From contig BQUP01000004.1 in assembly GCA_022835595.1 (NCBI GenBank), positions 1,736,001 to 1,800,000 of the forward strand: 64,000 nucleotides of DNA, written 5' to 3'. Made by a program: the position numbers and the translations under genes. This document shows positions 1 to 10,779 of the stretch, in pieces. The notes under the pieces are model-generated. The model saw only the letters and a program-made list of their open reading frames with translations, had not been told where the DNA came from and did no database searches. Position 1 is the stretch's first letter. Each line of letters starts with the position of its first letter. The stretch comes from Cystobasidium ongulense. Taxonomy: Eukaryota > Basidiomycota > Cystobasidiomycetes > Cystobasidiales > Cystobasidiaceae.

Positions 1-1044
1 TTGTCGTGCTCTGCCCGCTCTGGCTTTGGTTTGCATTGGCGAGCATGGCGGACGAGATGGCAAGGACGCCGGGCGGATTCGACTGCCGCGGACTGTCCAT
101 GGCTCTCGATGGACTGCGTGATGGTGGGTTGCTGGATGTCATGGTAGTTTGCTGGTGGTGTGGTGTGGTATCTAATAACAAAAGCAGCTTCAGCACCTTT
201 CTCTCATCTTCAATCCTGCCAAACTGGGCGAGGCTGCACCATCGCCCACCGCCTTGGTAACTGTAAACGGGTCACTCACGGGGAATGCTGGAGAAGATAA
301 AGCTGATGTCACCGCGTCCTTGAACTCATTCGGTGTAAGTGTAAAGGTCTCTTGCAGCGTGATATTGGTGCAAGAAGGACCTCAAACGGGTCTGTCGCTC
401 TCGCCTGGCCGGCTGGCCACGAATGATCGGTGGCAAATGGCTACATACAGTCAATGGGCAAGTACAACGTGTAAAGACGCTTGCAAGTGTGCCTATTCGA
501 AGCAATGCAACTTCCAGCTTTTGTTTCGGACGACATCTTCTGTGGAGCGTGCAGCTTCAAACCTATGAATCTAAGGACATCTTCTGGGGGCGTACAGTAA
601 CGACACGAAACCTGCTATCGAGGTATCCAGCTTTCAAGGATCTGCCTGCATATAAGATCATCTTCTACTGAATCTACCTTTTCGGAAGTCCGGACTCCAA
701 CAACAGCAATCATCGTACTACCAGCATAAGCAATACGCGTCTTGATCAGCTTTCTAGACCTCATTATCCTATATATCGGATTCTCCGCGCTTTTTCGGGC
801 GGCCATCGCTCAACGGTCCCTGTACCTTCGAGCATGCAGAAAGCAGCTTGCACCATAAATATTCAAGAGAGTTGAACACATGCGCCAGTCGGATCTTCAG
901 GTGTAGCTTGGTTTCCACCACCGTTCCTTGTAATTGAATAGGGATAGTGCGACGTCGACTGTCTCCTTTTGAAGTCCGGAAATGCTTGAGGGTCTCTATG
1001 GGATCCTCGACGATTCCAGCAAGGAATCCGAAATCCGATAAATG
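1..1044. other. Gene-free left edge
   Basis: I see no ORF with convincing coding character and no RNA gene in this stretch. The open frames are short, mutually overlapping and lack recognisable domains. It may hold the 3' part or untranslated region of a gene whose body lies further right on the minus strand. Confidence 0.4.
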
Positions 1045-2119
1045 CTAGCTTCTCGATGGTATTATCTCCATCGTATTTATAGCTATGCGGCCAAGAATCG
1101 CTTTCACAGTTGGAATCAAAGATTTTGAAGCCCCAAGCCGTCCCACTAAAGTGCGCACTAACAGCAACAGCATGGACTGGATGTGCGCCAAACTAGCATT
1201 CGACAGCACAAATTCGTGCTTCCTTTTGCTGCGCTGAAGCGGAGCGGAAGCGTTTGTTCGGTCCAACCATTCCAGCTGGAAATTCATTTGTTCCATAACA
1301 CTCCCTTTGAAGACAGCTTTACCTCTGCCATAGCACATAAAGTACTCTCGGCGGCGCTTCAAGATCACCTTCAGGCTCTTACACCATCCAAGCAAGCCAT
1401 CTATGTGACCTAGAACGCCGGAATCTACCTCTTCTTGTTCTTGTTCGCGAACTGCGGTCAGGGTGGCGACTATACTCGACAATCTCTTAAAGTAAGACCA
1501 TCTGGAAGTTCCCCACGATCTATGGGTTCCTCCATACTTGTTGATGCCCGTCGTGAGTAGTGATTGCCGTGTTCTGTATTAATGAAGGGATTTGGATCCG
1601 CCTCGAGTAGTGGTTCTGCGTCGCCACATTCCTCCTCGATTTGCTCCAGCTTGTGCGTGAGCTCGTCACCCAGGTGGAGAGAAAGCTAATCAAACGAAGC
1701 AGGTGGTCAACGACATGGAAGTCACATAACTTGCGAATACTGTCTTACCGGTTAACCTTCCCAAAGAGCATTGCAAGCGCATCGCCAGCAAGTAACACGC
1801 CATCCGGGCGATTCGTAGCCTGGGCTACCCGCCAGAGTGTAGCTCGCTTTTCGTAGTGTGAGAAAGCGCGTAGATATGCTTGTCCTAGGTGAGGGTCGTA
1901 TGTGTATTCTGACGACTTTACTGACCTCTCCATACTGGGGAAATTGTCACCCTTGACAGCCGCCCGAAGAACATTGATAAGGGGTTGGCGGCGAGGGTCT
2001 GCTCCGCCCTGCAGAGGTTTAGCTAAAAGTACGGGCACGTTGACGCATTCTGGTTCGTGTACCCTGCTGAGAGAACGACACAGCCAGGCCGCACACCGAA
2101 CGCCCAGAAGATCAAGCAA
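1045..2119 (-). CDS. Possible multi-exon unknown protein (weak)
   Basis: I do not recognise this protein. Two coding-like segments lie on the minus strand. One, about 1745-2119, ends at an exact splice donor (GTAAGA) followed about 60 nt later by a TTGATTAG acceptor. Another, 1045-1482, is rich in E, K, R and L and reads as helical. Between them a frame rich in acidic residues (ELTHKLEQIEEECGDAEPLL) also looks coding. I could not chain all three in one phase, so the model is incomplete and the ends given are only outer limits. The leftmost frame ends at 1045. No ATG start was found for the right segment, so further exons may lie to the right. It could also be a decayed gene. Confidence 0.22.
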
Positions 2120-3820
2120 AGAAGTGCGAGCTGAAGTGAATTTCGGATGCGACCAGTGTGAGATCCGGCTTTGAAGTCAAATAGGTTGGCCAGCATTTTT
2201 TCAAGGTCGCCGACGGAGCAAGAAGATTGTTGCGTCTGATGTCAGCCACGATTGGATCATCATGTTTGCACTCAGGGATTGGTTGAATTCAGCTTGCGAG
2301 TATTGTTTGAGGGAAGAAAGCTTTGTCGAAGAAGTTGATACTGAACACCAATAGATGTCTTACCAGGAGTCAATCATATATCTGTGCAGGATCTTAGCCG
2401 GGCAGTACCAGCTGTCCTCTAAGCAGAGCATCAAGACCTGTATGCGGGATGCTTTTTGTAATAGGCCTAGTGATAAGGAATAGGCCGGTCTTAAGCATGA
2501 CCATTCTGGCCGAGGCTTATGTGAGAAGCATGTAACGGATGTGACAGGAGAGCTGTTTGCATTTTGCAGGCTTCGTCTTGAGTCTTGATACTTAGTTAAT
2601 ATTGGTGACCGCTCAAAGTGAGCGGTGCAGAAGCAAGAGACGAAGAGGAATCGCGAGCTGCTTTTATACACCAAATGTGGAAGGTAGTACTTGGAAGGCT
2701 TATTCAGCATCGGACGTCCGCCTTCCAAGCTTCCATGTCCGTGGATACTAGAAGGATCGGATAGTTCTGCATCCAAGAAATGGATATTCGTTTCGAGGAA
2801 GGGAAGCAGAGGAGATCGGCGTCCTGTGCAAGAGTTCAGTGATGTCAAATAGAACCTCCAATGAGAAATACAGATTGCTCCGGCCGACATTTCGGTAGCT
2901 TGGGTCGGAGCAGAGTCGAGAACCACCTTGAAGCTCGCGTCAGACTTGCGGGCGCAGTCTATGTGGCGACCGGGCAAACGAAAAGCCAAGAGACGTCAGA
3001 AAGCCCGCACCCGGTTATTTTCAAGGCGTTGATTCGTATATTAGCCTCGCTGTCGGTATTGCTTGACACAATGACTACAGACTTAGCGCCGACGGGTGCA
3101 TGCGACTCGATCATCGTCCGACGTCCGTCGCTCGCCTGCTTTATATCAGCATGTGTATCAGACTGACAGTCGGAAAGGCAGGTAACACACTTTGCCGGAC
3201 AGGCTTGGGTTCAGAAGCCTGCAGCCCACTGATTGTTCCTGTTCTTGCCCTGTCCCTGAGCTTGCCATGCCAAGCGATCACGTGATCACCGATATTCAGC
3301 TAGACTGCCAGACTAGCATGTTCCTGAGACATGAAGGCCCTGCAATCACTACATGAGTAGTAGCTTGGACTGTGGAAGTCCGGGTTACAGAATCAGAAAC
3401 TGAAGAGCCCATTCGTCGGGCTGGCGACGGTTTGAGTTCTGTAGTGGGCTTGAACAGGTACATAGGTAATACCAACGAGTCGCGGTGCTTCAGATAAACA
3501 GAAAGTATTCTCAGATCTTTCAGACCTGTGCTGAATCCTATCTGTGCCTTCCAGAACGTCCCAAACCTTTTGCCGGCCAAACTTTCCCCAGAAGTCTCTT
3601 GAGCGATTCCAGCTCCAAGTTTCCAGCGTCTGGACCCGCGGATTGTATTGAGAGGCATTAGTAGCATCCAGGTATGCGTCTGTCATGTGCAGTGCAGCGT
3701 CCATTTATTGCTGGCCTTTCCTTGGCCTCAGGAAGAAAAAAACGGATGAGGGTCCGGAAAAATTCAGGAAAAATAACTAAAAATGATCTACGAACATCCT
3801 GAGATGATCTACAGTCTTTC
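2120..3820. other. Unassigned gene-poor stretch
   Basis: Open frames on the minus strand at 2360-2989 and 3296-3704 have no recognisable domain and no clear splice links, so I do not call them genes. A perfect 12-bp palindrome centred on CACGTG (GATCACGTGATC, 3276-3287) lies here. Confidence 0.35.
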
Positions 3821-3821
3821 T

Positions 3822-3905
3822 GGAGCAGCAGCGGATTGAACGCTGGACGTCCTCATGAATCCTTACAGATGCGGATGAGACGCTCTACCACTGAGCTACA
3901 GCCCC
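3822..3905 (-). tRNA. tRNA-Ala (anticodon CGC) with a 13-nt intron
   Basis: On the minus strand a full cloverleaf folds. The acceptor is GGGGCTG/CTGCTCC, the D-arm GCTC-AGTGGTA-GAGC, the anticodon stem TCTCA/TGAGG, the variable loop ACGTC, and the T-arm CAGCG-TTCAATC-CGCTG. An A follows at the discriminator position (3821). The anticodon loop is 20 nt, which fits a 7-nt loop TCCGCA-A plus a 13-nt intron at the usual 37/38 site. Anticodon CGC and the G3:U70 pair, the main alanine identity element, agree on tRNA-Ala. Oddities are C rather than T at position 33 and a T6:T67 mismatch in the acceptor stem, so reduced function or a pseudogene is possible. Confidence 0.72.
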
Positions 3906-5101
3906 GATATATTTAGAGCATGAAATTCCTGGTTTGCATAGATATACACAAGACTCTCAACAAGTGCTAGATCTCTAAGAATCTCGAAAGACCAGGCTTC
4001 TGCTTTGCAGGGCGATCTCAAGTCGTCTCAGAGGCTCATGAAGCCGCTGCACACATCGGACACAATGTCTTCCGCATGCATAAATCTTTGAAGACCAAGC
4101 TTTTCCTTTTCGCAGGTTGAGCTTTAACGGACTTACCAGCATGATGGCAGCTTAGCACTAGACTTTGCCGCATATCAATACTACTTACAAGCATATATCA
4201 CTTGTATATGCAAGTTCATGATATGTCTGGTCGCAAGTTTACCCTTCAGGCCGGCGCTGAACTTGATCCAATCGCGTCGCTTTCCCATATGGAGGAACTG
4301 CCTCTCTAAGTCGTAAGCCACTGATACAGTCGATCCTACGTTCCTGGAGAAGAACCTGGAATCAATGACTGAAATGCATTATAGTCACGTGACGACAGGC
4401 GAAGACTGTCGATAATCGCATCGTTCTTCGCTCTCATCGCTGTGTAGGCAGCTAGTTGATATTGTTAGTCTGTGCGTTAAGGAGGGTGAGCTTCCAAACC
4501 GTGACCTCACAAGAAAGTCTTCCTTTTCATTTTGCGCGTGGGACATAACTTTTTGCACTTGGTCTTGTAGTGATCATTTCTCAGATCACGACCGCTTCTC
4601 TGCATCAGCGAATTCTGCGATAACAAGTCCACTATCCCTCACTCGTCTGAAATGGTCGTTTACAGAAACATTCCTTAAGGAGATCAGAAGTATCTACCAG
4701 TACTGTGGTAATGTCCACGTACGAGCTGTCGGACACGAAGGACATTCTTTACACATTCCAAGGTGATTAAGCTGTCCCCGAGCTCGAGAGGAAAACATGC
4801 ACAGGTCATTCAATACTTACCTTCTATTCGAACTTCCAGACGTGCATTTAGTTACTGTCCAACAAGTCAAGGCATAGAATGCAAAAAGGCTGGCCAGTAT
4901 TTGTGCAATATATATTCCGTTGAAGAGATTGTCTTTGCATTGCATCCAGGGCGCTTGCAGGTTGAGCTACAGCGAAATCAAATACTGTTGTAAATACTCA
5001 GTAAAGATTAGATAACAATGACACCTAGTATAACACAATCTTCTTCGAAGGGGTGAAGTGCTCCCTCGGACATGTGTCTGTTTATTGTTTGGCTGATGAG
5101 A
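3906..5101. other. Intergenic, no gene seen
   Basis: No coding or RNA gene is supported here. A 10-bp palindrome GTCACGTGAC (4384-4393) is the second CACGTG-centred palindrome within about 1.1 kb. The short open frame at 4763-4993 has no domain and no coding signal I trust. Confidence 0.4.
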
Positions 5102-5377
5102 CTATTGTGAGGGAGGAAGAGATGCACGAGGCGCGCGAGCGCCTTGCGCGAGGGAGGTAGGGTGATGTCGCTGCTTCGCGACGAGTTGGGTAGTGAAATC
5201 GCGTTGGGCTTTGAGAAAAGCGCAGCGTGTCGAAGGTAGGTTGCTGCCTTGGAGAGTCGCAGCTAGCGGTTTGAGAGGGTAGTGATGGAAGTCTTCTGCA
5301 GATGCGAGGTAGATGAAGGGTGTATTTGAAGGATTGAGGGGCCAATAAATCAAGTATGGCATTGTGGAAGTACCCAT
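5102..5377 (-). CDS. Small unknown ORF (91 aa)
   Basis: A single-exon ATG-to-TAG frame of 91 codons lies 78 bp beyond the DHH1 stop on the same strand. Third codon positions are strongly pyrimidine-biased and the product is proline-rich with a basic C-terminal half. It has no signal peptide, membrane segment or domain that I recognise. A second frame over the same DNA is also open (5082-5399), which weakens the case. It may instead be part of the DHH1 3' UTR. Confidence 0.3.
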   Translation of the reverse strand: MGTSTMPYLIYWPLNPSNTPFIYLASAEDFHHYPLKPLAATLQGSNLPSTRCAFLKAQRDFTTQLVAKQRHHPTSLAQGARAPRASLPPSQ

Positions 5378-5455
5378 AACAGGGTGACACGTCCGGCACT
5401 AGGTAGTTGAACCATTTCGCAATGTGCGGAGTGCAGAGTGGCGTTCAGCGGTCAC

Positions 5456-7735
5456 TTAAAGCTGATGAGCAGGCTGACGACCTGTAGTGGATCGATCCAC
5501 CTGATTGTCCCGCTTCTGGTTTTGCTGCTGATTTGGTTGATATTGGTTCTGATTCGATTGATACTGATTCTGGTTCTGATTCTGATAATTGCGGTTTTGG
5601 TTTTGGTTACGGTTTTGACCTCCACCGGCACGACCTCCTCTGCCATAGCTTTGTTGTGGACGTTCGGTGTACGTGGGTTCATCCATAGGAGTCTTGATCA
5701 TGGCAGCTTGAGTTGGGGGAATGAATGGTCCATCACGTGGCATAGGTGCGCCAGTAGCAGTAGCAACATCACGATTGTGCTCGTTGTTTTGTCCGTTCTG
5801 TGTACCTGCAGGTCCCAAGCCAGCCGATGGAGAAGGCGTTTCGAGTCCAGGAGCGACGTAGAGTGACTTGTCAATAACAGGTGGGATAGGTTGTATTTCG
5901 GTTCCAAGTTCCTGCTCAATTCTGTACAGGTTGAAACGATCTTCATAGGTAATAAGGTTGATAGCGAGACCAAGGTGACCGAATCGACCTGAACGACCTA
6001 TGCGATGAAGGTATGTTTCTGCATTCTTGGGGAAGTCGAAGTTGATGACTACGTTAACAGCTTGGATATCGATACCACGGGTGAGTAAATCTGATATAAA
6101 TTGAAGCGAGCCAGACGATCAGCATCGCAGACACCCAATAACATAACGATACAAGTAGCTACATACCTGAGCAGACAAGGTTACGGCAAACGCCATTTCG
6201 GAAATCGTGGAAGACGCGATTACGATCCTTTTGGAGCATTCTAGCGTGTGAATAGAAGCAAGAGTAGCCGAGCTCGGTGATTTTCTTGGCAAGGAGTTCT
6301 ACTCGGTTTGTGGAATTGCAAAAGATTATAGATTGATTGATTTGTAGCTGTGGTTGAATAAGCGATCATGTATTTAGTTTGTCGATGGCCTGTGAATACT
6401 CAGAACAGCACACTCCTCACCTTCGAGAAAAGAGTGTTGAGGCAGTGGACTTTCTGTCTTTCTTCGAGGAAAGCATAGTATTGCGTCACACCTCGTAAGG
6501 TGAGTTCGTCCATGAGATTGATTTCATAAGGCTTGACTAGATGTTTGTCCTGGAAAGGTGAAACAGTGGATCAGCCGCTTCCTGTTGTGCTGACAGATGA
6601 TCTGGACAGTAAACTCACCTTGAAATCTTTAACGATGATGGGGAAAGTAGCGGAGAAAAGCATAAGTTGTCGCTCCTTAGGTAAGAAGTTGAGGAGTTGT
6701 TCGATGACGACGGTGAATTCGGGACTGAGAAGCTTGTCTGCTTCATCCATAACAAAAGTCCCACATGTGGATAAATCGGCAACGCCTTTGCCAGCCAAGT
6801 CGAGTATTCTTCCTGGTGTTCCGACCAAGACGTGCACTGTCTGTGACAGACGTAAAATATCATCCTTTAGACTTGTACCTCCTGTTGTGACCATGACTTC
6901 GACTCCGAGATGTTTGCCTAGCGTTTTGCAGACTTGTGATGTTTGCAGAGCCAGTTCACGGGTGGGGACTAGGAGGAGTGCTTGAATCTTGTTGACTTTG
7001 GTGTTGATCTTCTCTAATGTTGGAATTACGAATGCAGCTGTCTTGCCGGTACCCTGGATGGTAGAAGGTCGATAAGGTGAGCTTTCATTAGCTTGTCGGC
7101 TTTTCCACCATTGGACACCCAAACAACGCAAACTTACGTTCTTTGCTCTCGCCAAGATATCTCTTCCTGCTAACGCTATGGGGATAGCTTCTTCTTGAAT
7201 GGGTGATGGTCTTTCAAACTGCCGATAGGGAAGGTCAGATAACCGCCTGTTATGAATTCACCTTTAGCAGCCGGAACATGAGATGCTTACTCCTGCTTCA
7301 AAAATGCCCATCAATAGTTCCTAAGTGTAAAGAAGTGTCGCCTTCGCGGTTAGCCTTGTTCATGCTTGAGCTGTGCAGCTTTCAACGCCAAGGTTGACTG
7401 ACTCTTTTAAGGAAATAGTCTTCAAATTCATTGCCCTTAGTCTTGAGGACATCCTGGGAAAGGGCAAGCGCAGCGTAAGCACTTGAGTCTGGTAGTTCCC
7501 GTATCATACGTGCTTCAGTCTCACATCTGTTTGCGGTCTGTTGTCTTTCGGGGGTAGTTTCATTTCGCTTCGCCATGCTGAAGGGTCGCTGCTGGATGGG
7601 GCGTAACCGTATTGTCGGACAAGAATCGTGAGCTGCTGGAACGATGCTACGCGGGGTCTCCAACATCAACACGGTCAATTGTACGCACCTTTGGCCTTGC
7701 GTGCCTGATGAGGATGATCCTGCTACTGCTGCCAT
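5456..7735 (-). CDS. DHH1: DEAD-box RNA helicase Dhh1/DDX6
   Basis: This is an ATP-dependent RNA helicase that in known fungi represses translation and activates mRNA decapping in P-bodies. The spliced protein shows motif I GTGKT, Ia PTRELA, TPGR, II DEAD, III SAT and [12 protein letters not shown] in order, with the family-specific N-terminal stretch [12 protein letters not shown] could join nine exons with GT-AG borders. They start at the ATG at 7735 ([10 protein letters not shown]) and end with a TAA-free Q/N-rich tail at 5456. One exon (7291-7320) is only 30 nt and encodes [10 protein letters not shown]. The C-terminal 70 or so residues are almost entirely Q, N, R, G and Y, a low-complexity tail typical of P-body proteins. 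Identity as Dhh1 rather than another DEAD-box protein is clear from the N-terminal and core sequence. Confidence 0.97.
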
Positions 7736-8386
7736 GATGGTTAGAGAGGTTCGAGGTGCAGCGGTTGCTGGGAGATGTTGCTGCCGGATTGAGGCACAGC
7801 AGTCGAGCTGGGGAGTTTGTCGCTCGTAGGCTGCACGCAGAAGCTGTTATAAGCGTGTACAGCTGTGTTCAGGGAGTGAGATGGGTTGTGTTGAGTGGTG
7901 GGGTGTTGGAGAGAGCGAGAAAGATGGGCAGCCACACGCAGCTGCTCTCAAGACAGGCAGATGGGCGACGGGATATCATTGTAACAGAGGCGAGACGATG
8001 GCTGCAGCGAATGCGACTGTGCTGTATGCTACGTGTATTCCCATGCTCTCTCTGTATGCTCCTGTTCGACCCAGTCGTGTGCATGACAGCAACCTCTTGC
8101 TACAAGCGTTACAGGTACATCGACCTATATCCCATCAACAACGCGACGGGCAAGACATTATAACAGACTGAAGCAAGTGAACAAAACGAGGATGTCCCAG
8201 CTAATCGTTGACTTGGGTGAGTCGTCAGATAAGGCTGGCCAAAGCCACGAACACGCTAGATAGGTCAAAGCAAGATGAACCGCAGCTACACTGAAGGCTA
8301 GGTCAGCTGTTAGCAGTAGTCAAAGTTACCCATTGATACTTTAAGCCATTTCACTGTAACTCTACATTTCAACGTTGTCGAGAGGC
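7736..8386. other. DHH1 upstream region / RPN3 downstream region
   Basis: This 650-bp gap lies between the DHH1 start and the RPN3 stop, both on the minus strand, so it should hold the DHH1 promoter and the RPN3 3' end. Open frames run through it on both strands but none has a domain or proper splice context. Confidence 0.45.
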
Positions 8387-10459
8387 CTAAATGTCTCCTG
8401 CGCCTTCATCGTCATCATCCGGGCCATTCTGCTCAATCTCCGCTACAAGTTCTCGTTCTCTTTCTCTTGCGTCGGCAGCTTTGCTCAACTCCTTCTGATG
8501 AGTCTTCATAGGGAATCTCATAGCCTGCAGAGTGATGGAATGCATACCTCGGTATTAGTAGTGTGCGTTGTGGCACGGATTAGACGAAACTCACCTTAAT
8601 GCTATCGTTGTGCAGTTGGAGGCAGAACTGTATTCTCTGATGGAATGCTTTTTGAGGCTCGTTTGTGCCATAAACATCAAGGACATCCTTGCTCTTCATG
8701 TAGCCCTTCTCATGGTCGAGTGAAGCTTCAATGACACCATCTCGAATTGCCTTTGCGCAAATGTACTCGACTTCCTCTTCGCTATCTAAACGAAGCTTCT
8801 TGCAGATCTCCTGCAGTGGTATGCGAGAGTATGCAAGGGAGAGAGTACGAAGCGCAGTCTTGATAACATTGTGACGTAAGCGAAGAATCAATGTGTAGGT
8901 ACCATCATGAATGTATTGTTTTTGATGTGCTTTTAGAGCCGTAGTGAAGGCTTCAATGTCTCCGACTCGGACAGCTGCGATACAATAGCGTCAACAAACT
9001 GCATGATTCTGTAGCATACAGGTATGTGTGTACTCACCTTGCACAATTTGAAGGTAAGGGACAAGAGCCTTTTTCAGTACTGGTTGTCTGAAGACACTGC
9101 GCTCTGGGATGTCTCCCATGAGCAGTTCGACCACGATGAAGAGCTTGTATACCTGCGCAAGTATGTCAGTGCCCTCGAGCTTGAGAAACATGCCCGAGAC
9201 CAATCACCGCTCACAATCTGTAAGAAGCCAGGGGCGACAGTCGCGTGGGGAGCACGTCTAATGGCTTGCTGGAGATGTGTATGAGCTTCTGTGTAGTTGA
9301 GCTGGATAGCACGTATGCGGCCTGGAGACGTGCCCATGGCACCGTGTCAGTCTCACGCAACGCAGGAGCAGGCCGGCAAGTGGCAACTCACCGACGTAAT
9401 ACAGCCAGCGAGCCAATTGATTGTTTCCAGCTGTATCCGGGAAAGTCGTCTTGGCAATGAGCTTGTCTGCTTGATCATACAGATTGAAGGCAAAGTAGTT
9501 GCGTAAAAGAAGGTTGAGAAGGGTCGCTTGAAGATCGTCATCCTTGCGCAGAGCAGCGACTCGTTGAGCAGCAAGGAGATGTCTGTGTTATAGATGCACA
9601 ATATATGTCAGTATACTCCTATTGCGTAAGCAAGGTAGAGCGCAAGGGAAGTTCTGCTTACGGTCGGATGCTGGCCAGCTCGTCCGCGTCACCGGCAATC
9701 TCGTGCAGACGTGCGTAATAGAAATACACTCGGGCAGCTAGCTGGTCCAACGTTCGTCTATTCATGTTTCCAAGTCGTATGATTGTGTTATCGACCAACG
9801 CTTTGCCCTGCAGAATGTAAGGTATAGTATTAGCAATAGGCATGAAAGGTGGGCAAACCTGCATGCATATGGACCTGCATCTGCACACACGTACCTTGTC
9901 GATTTGGTTTGCATCTAGCAGGTAGACGATGACCAACAGAGTGAGATAGATATCTTCCTCTGGTAGGATTGGCTCTTGATTGTTACGCATTGGCGTTCCT
10001 GGCCGCGTACCGCTCGGAGTGGCACCTCGACTGGAGGTCAGGCCAGTAGCGGACAAGATGCTCTTGACCACAGCAACGGGCTTGCTGTCGACCTCCATAC
10101 TGTCCTTTGCAGCCTCGTTGATGTATCCGAGGAGCACACCACGCTGCTTGTCGTCTGTAAACCGATGGGTTCATCAGCCTACGGAAGCTATGCTCGCACG
10201 CAGGCGACTCACTGGTCGGGAAAGCAGCTTCAATGGCATCTTTCAGAGCTGCTGCATCGAGTCGCTTCCTGATGCTGCCTAGCGTGCGCAGGACCTTTGT
10301 CGTGAGTCGCGGCTCGAGGATGCTGACTGCAGACCTGAGGAGGGTGAGGTTGTGCTGGATGTCGGCCTGCACCGACGCAGCGGGCTCGCTCGCCGTTGCA
10401 TCTGCCGTTGAAGCGTCCTTGTGTGCGTCTGCAGACACCATCTCTGCGTCTGCTGCCAT
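8387..10459 (-). CDS. RPN3: 26S proteasome lid subunit Rpn3 (PSMD3)
   Basis: Rpn3 is a non-ATPase subunit of the 19S lid and helps scaffold the regulatory particle. The start at 10459 opens an alanine- and aspartate-rich leader ([15 protein letters not shown]), followed by the helical repeat region. The C-terminal PCI domain is plain: [20 protein letters not shown], then [20 protein letters not shown] and a [15 protein letters not shown] segment. The last exon, spliced after HNDSIK, begins AMRFPM and ends at TAG (8387-8389) with an acidic [10 protein letters not shown] tail. Short introns interrupt the gene throughout. It starts 320 bp from the oppositely oriented RPT5, so two subunits of the same particle share an upstream region. 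Confidence 0.96.
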
Positions 10460-10779
10460 GTTGCTGCTATGTTGAAGGTGTTGGCTAAAGGACAATGACG
10501 CGGCGATGGCAATGGATTGTGGAAGTCGTCGATACAAAGACTTTCCATTCTCAAAGCTATATATTGAGTGAATACCGGAAGCATATGTAGTGAGGTATAC
10601 GCTCTAAGAATGCTCCAATCTTTGCACTATATGCTCTCCAGAATTGCTCTTCCAAATCACAGCTCGCCGCCACACTGCACGCTCTTGTGCACACCGACTT
10701 GCACCACTGGACTGACAATCACAGCGGACCAAGCCAGCACAGCACACACATCGTTCTCAGGGTTGGATAGAAGCACAAG
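10460..10779. promoter_or_regulatory. Shared divergent promoter of RPN3 and RPT5
   Basis: This gap separates the start codons of two 19S proteasome subunit genes transcribed away from each other, so it must hold both promoters. I searched by eye for the yeast PACE element (GGTGGCAAA or its complement) and did not see it. A TATATA stretch lies near 10558-10563. Confidence 0.7.

Noticed and set aside
5438-5866. Plus-strand 142-residue frame rich in L, I and V
   Set aside because: It is the mirror of the Q/N-rich DHH1 tail codons on the opposite strand, which give leucine, isoleucine and valine when read backwards.
10460-10779. Possible PACE (Rpn4-type) element in the proteasome promoter
   Set aside because: Neither GGTGGCAAA nor its complement was found by eye.
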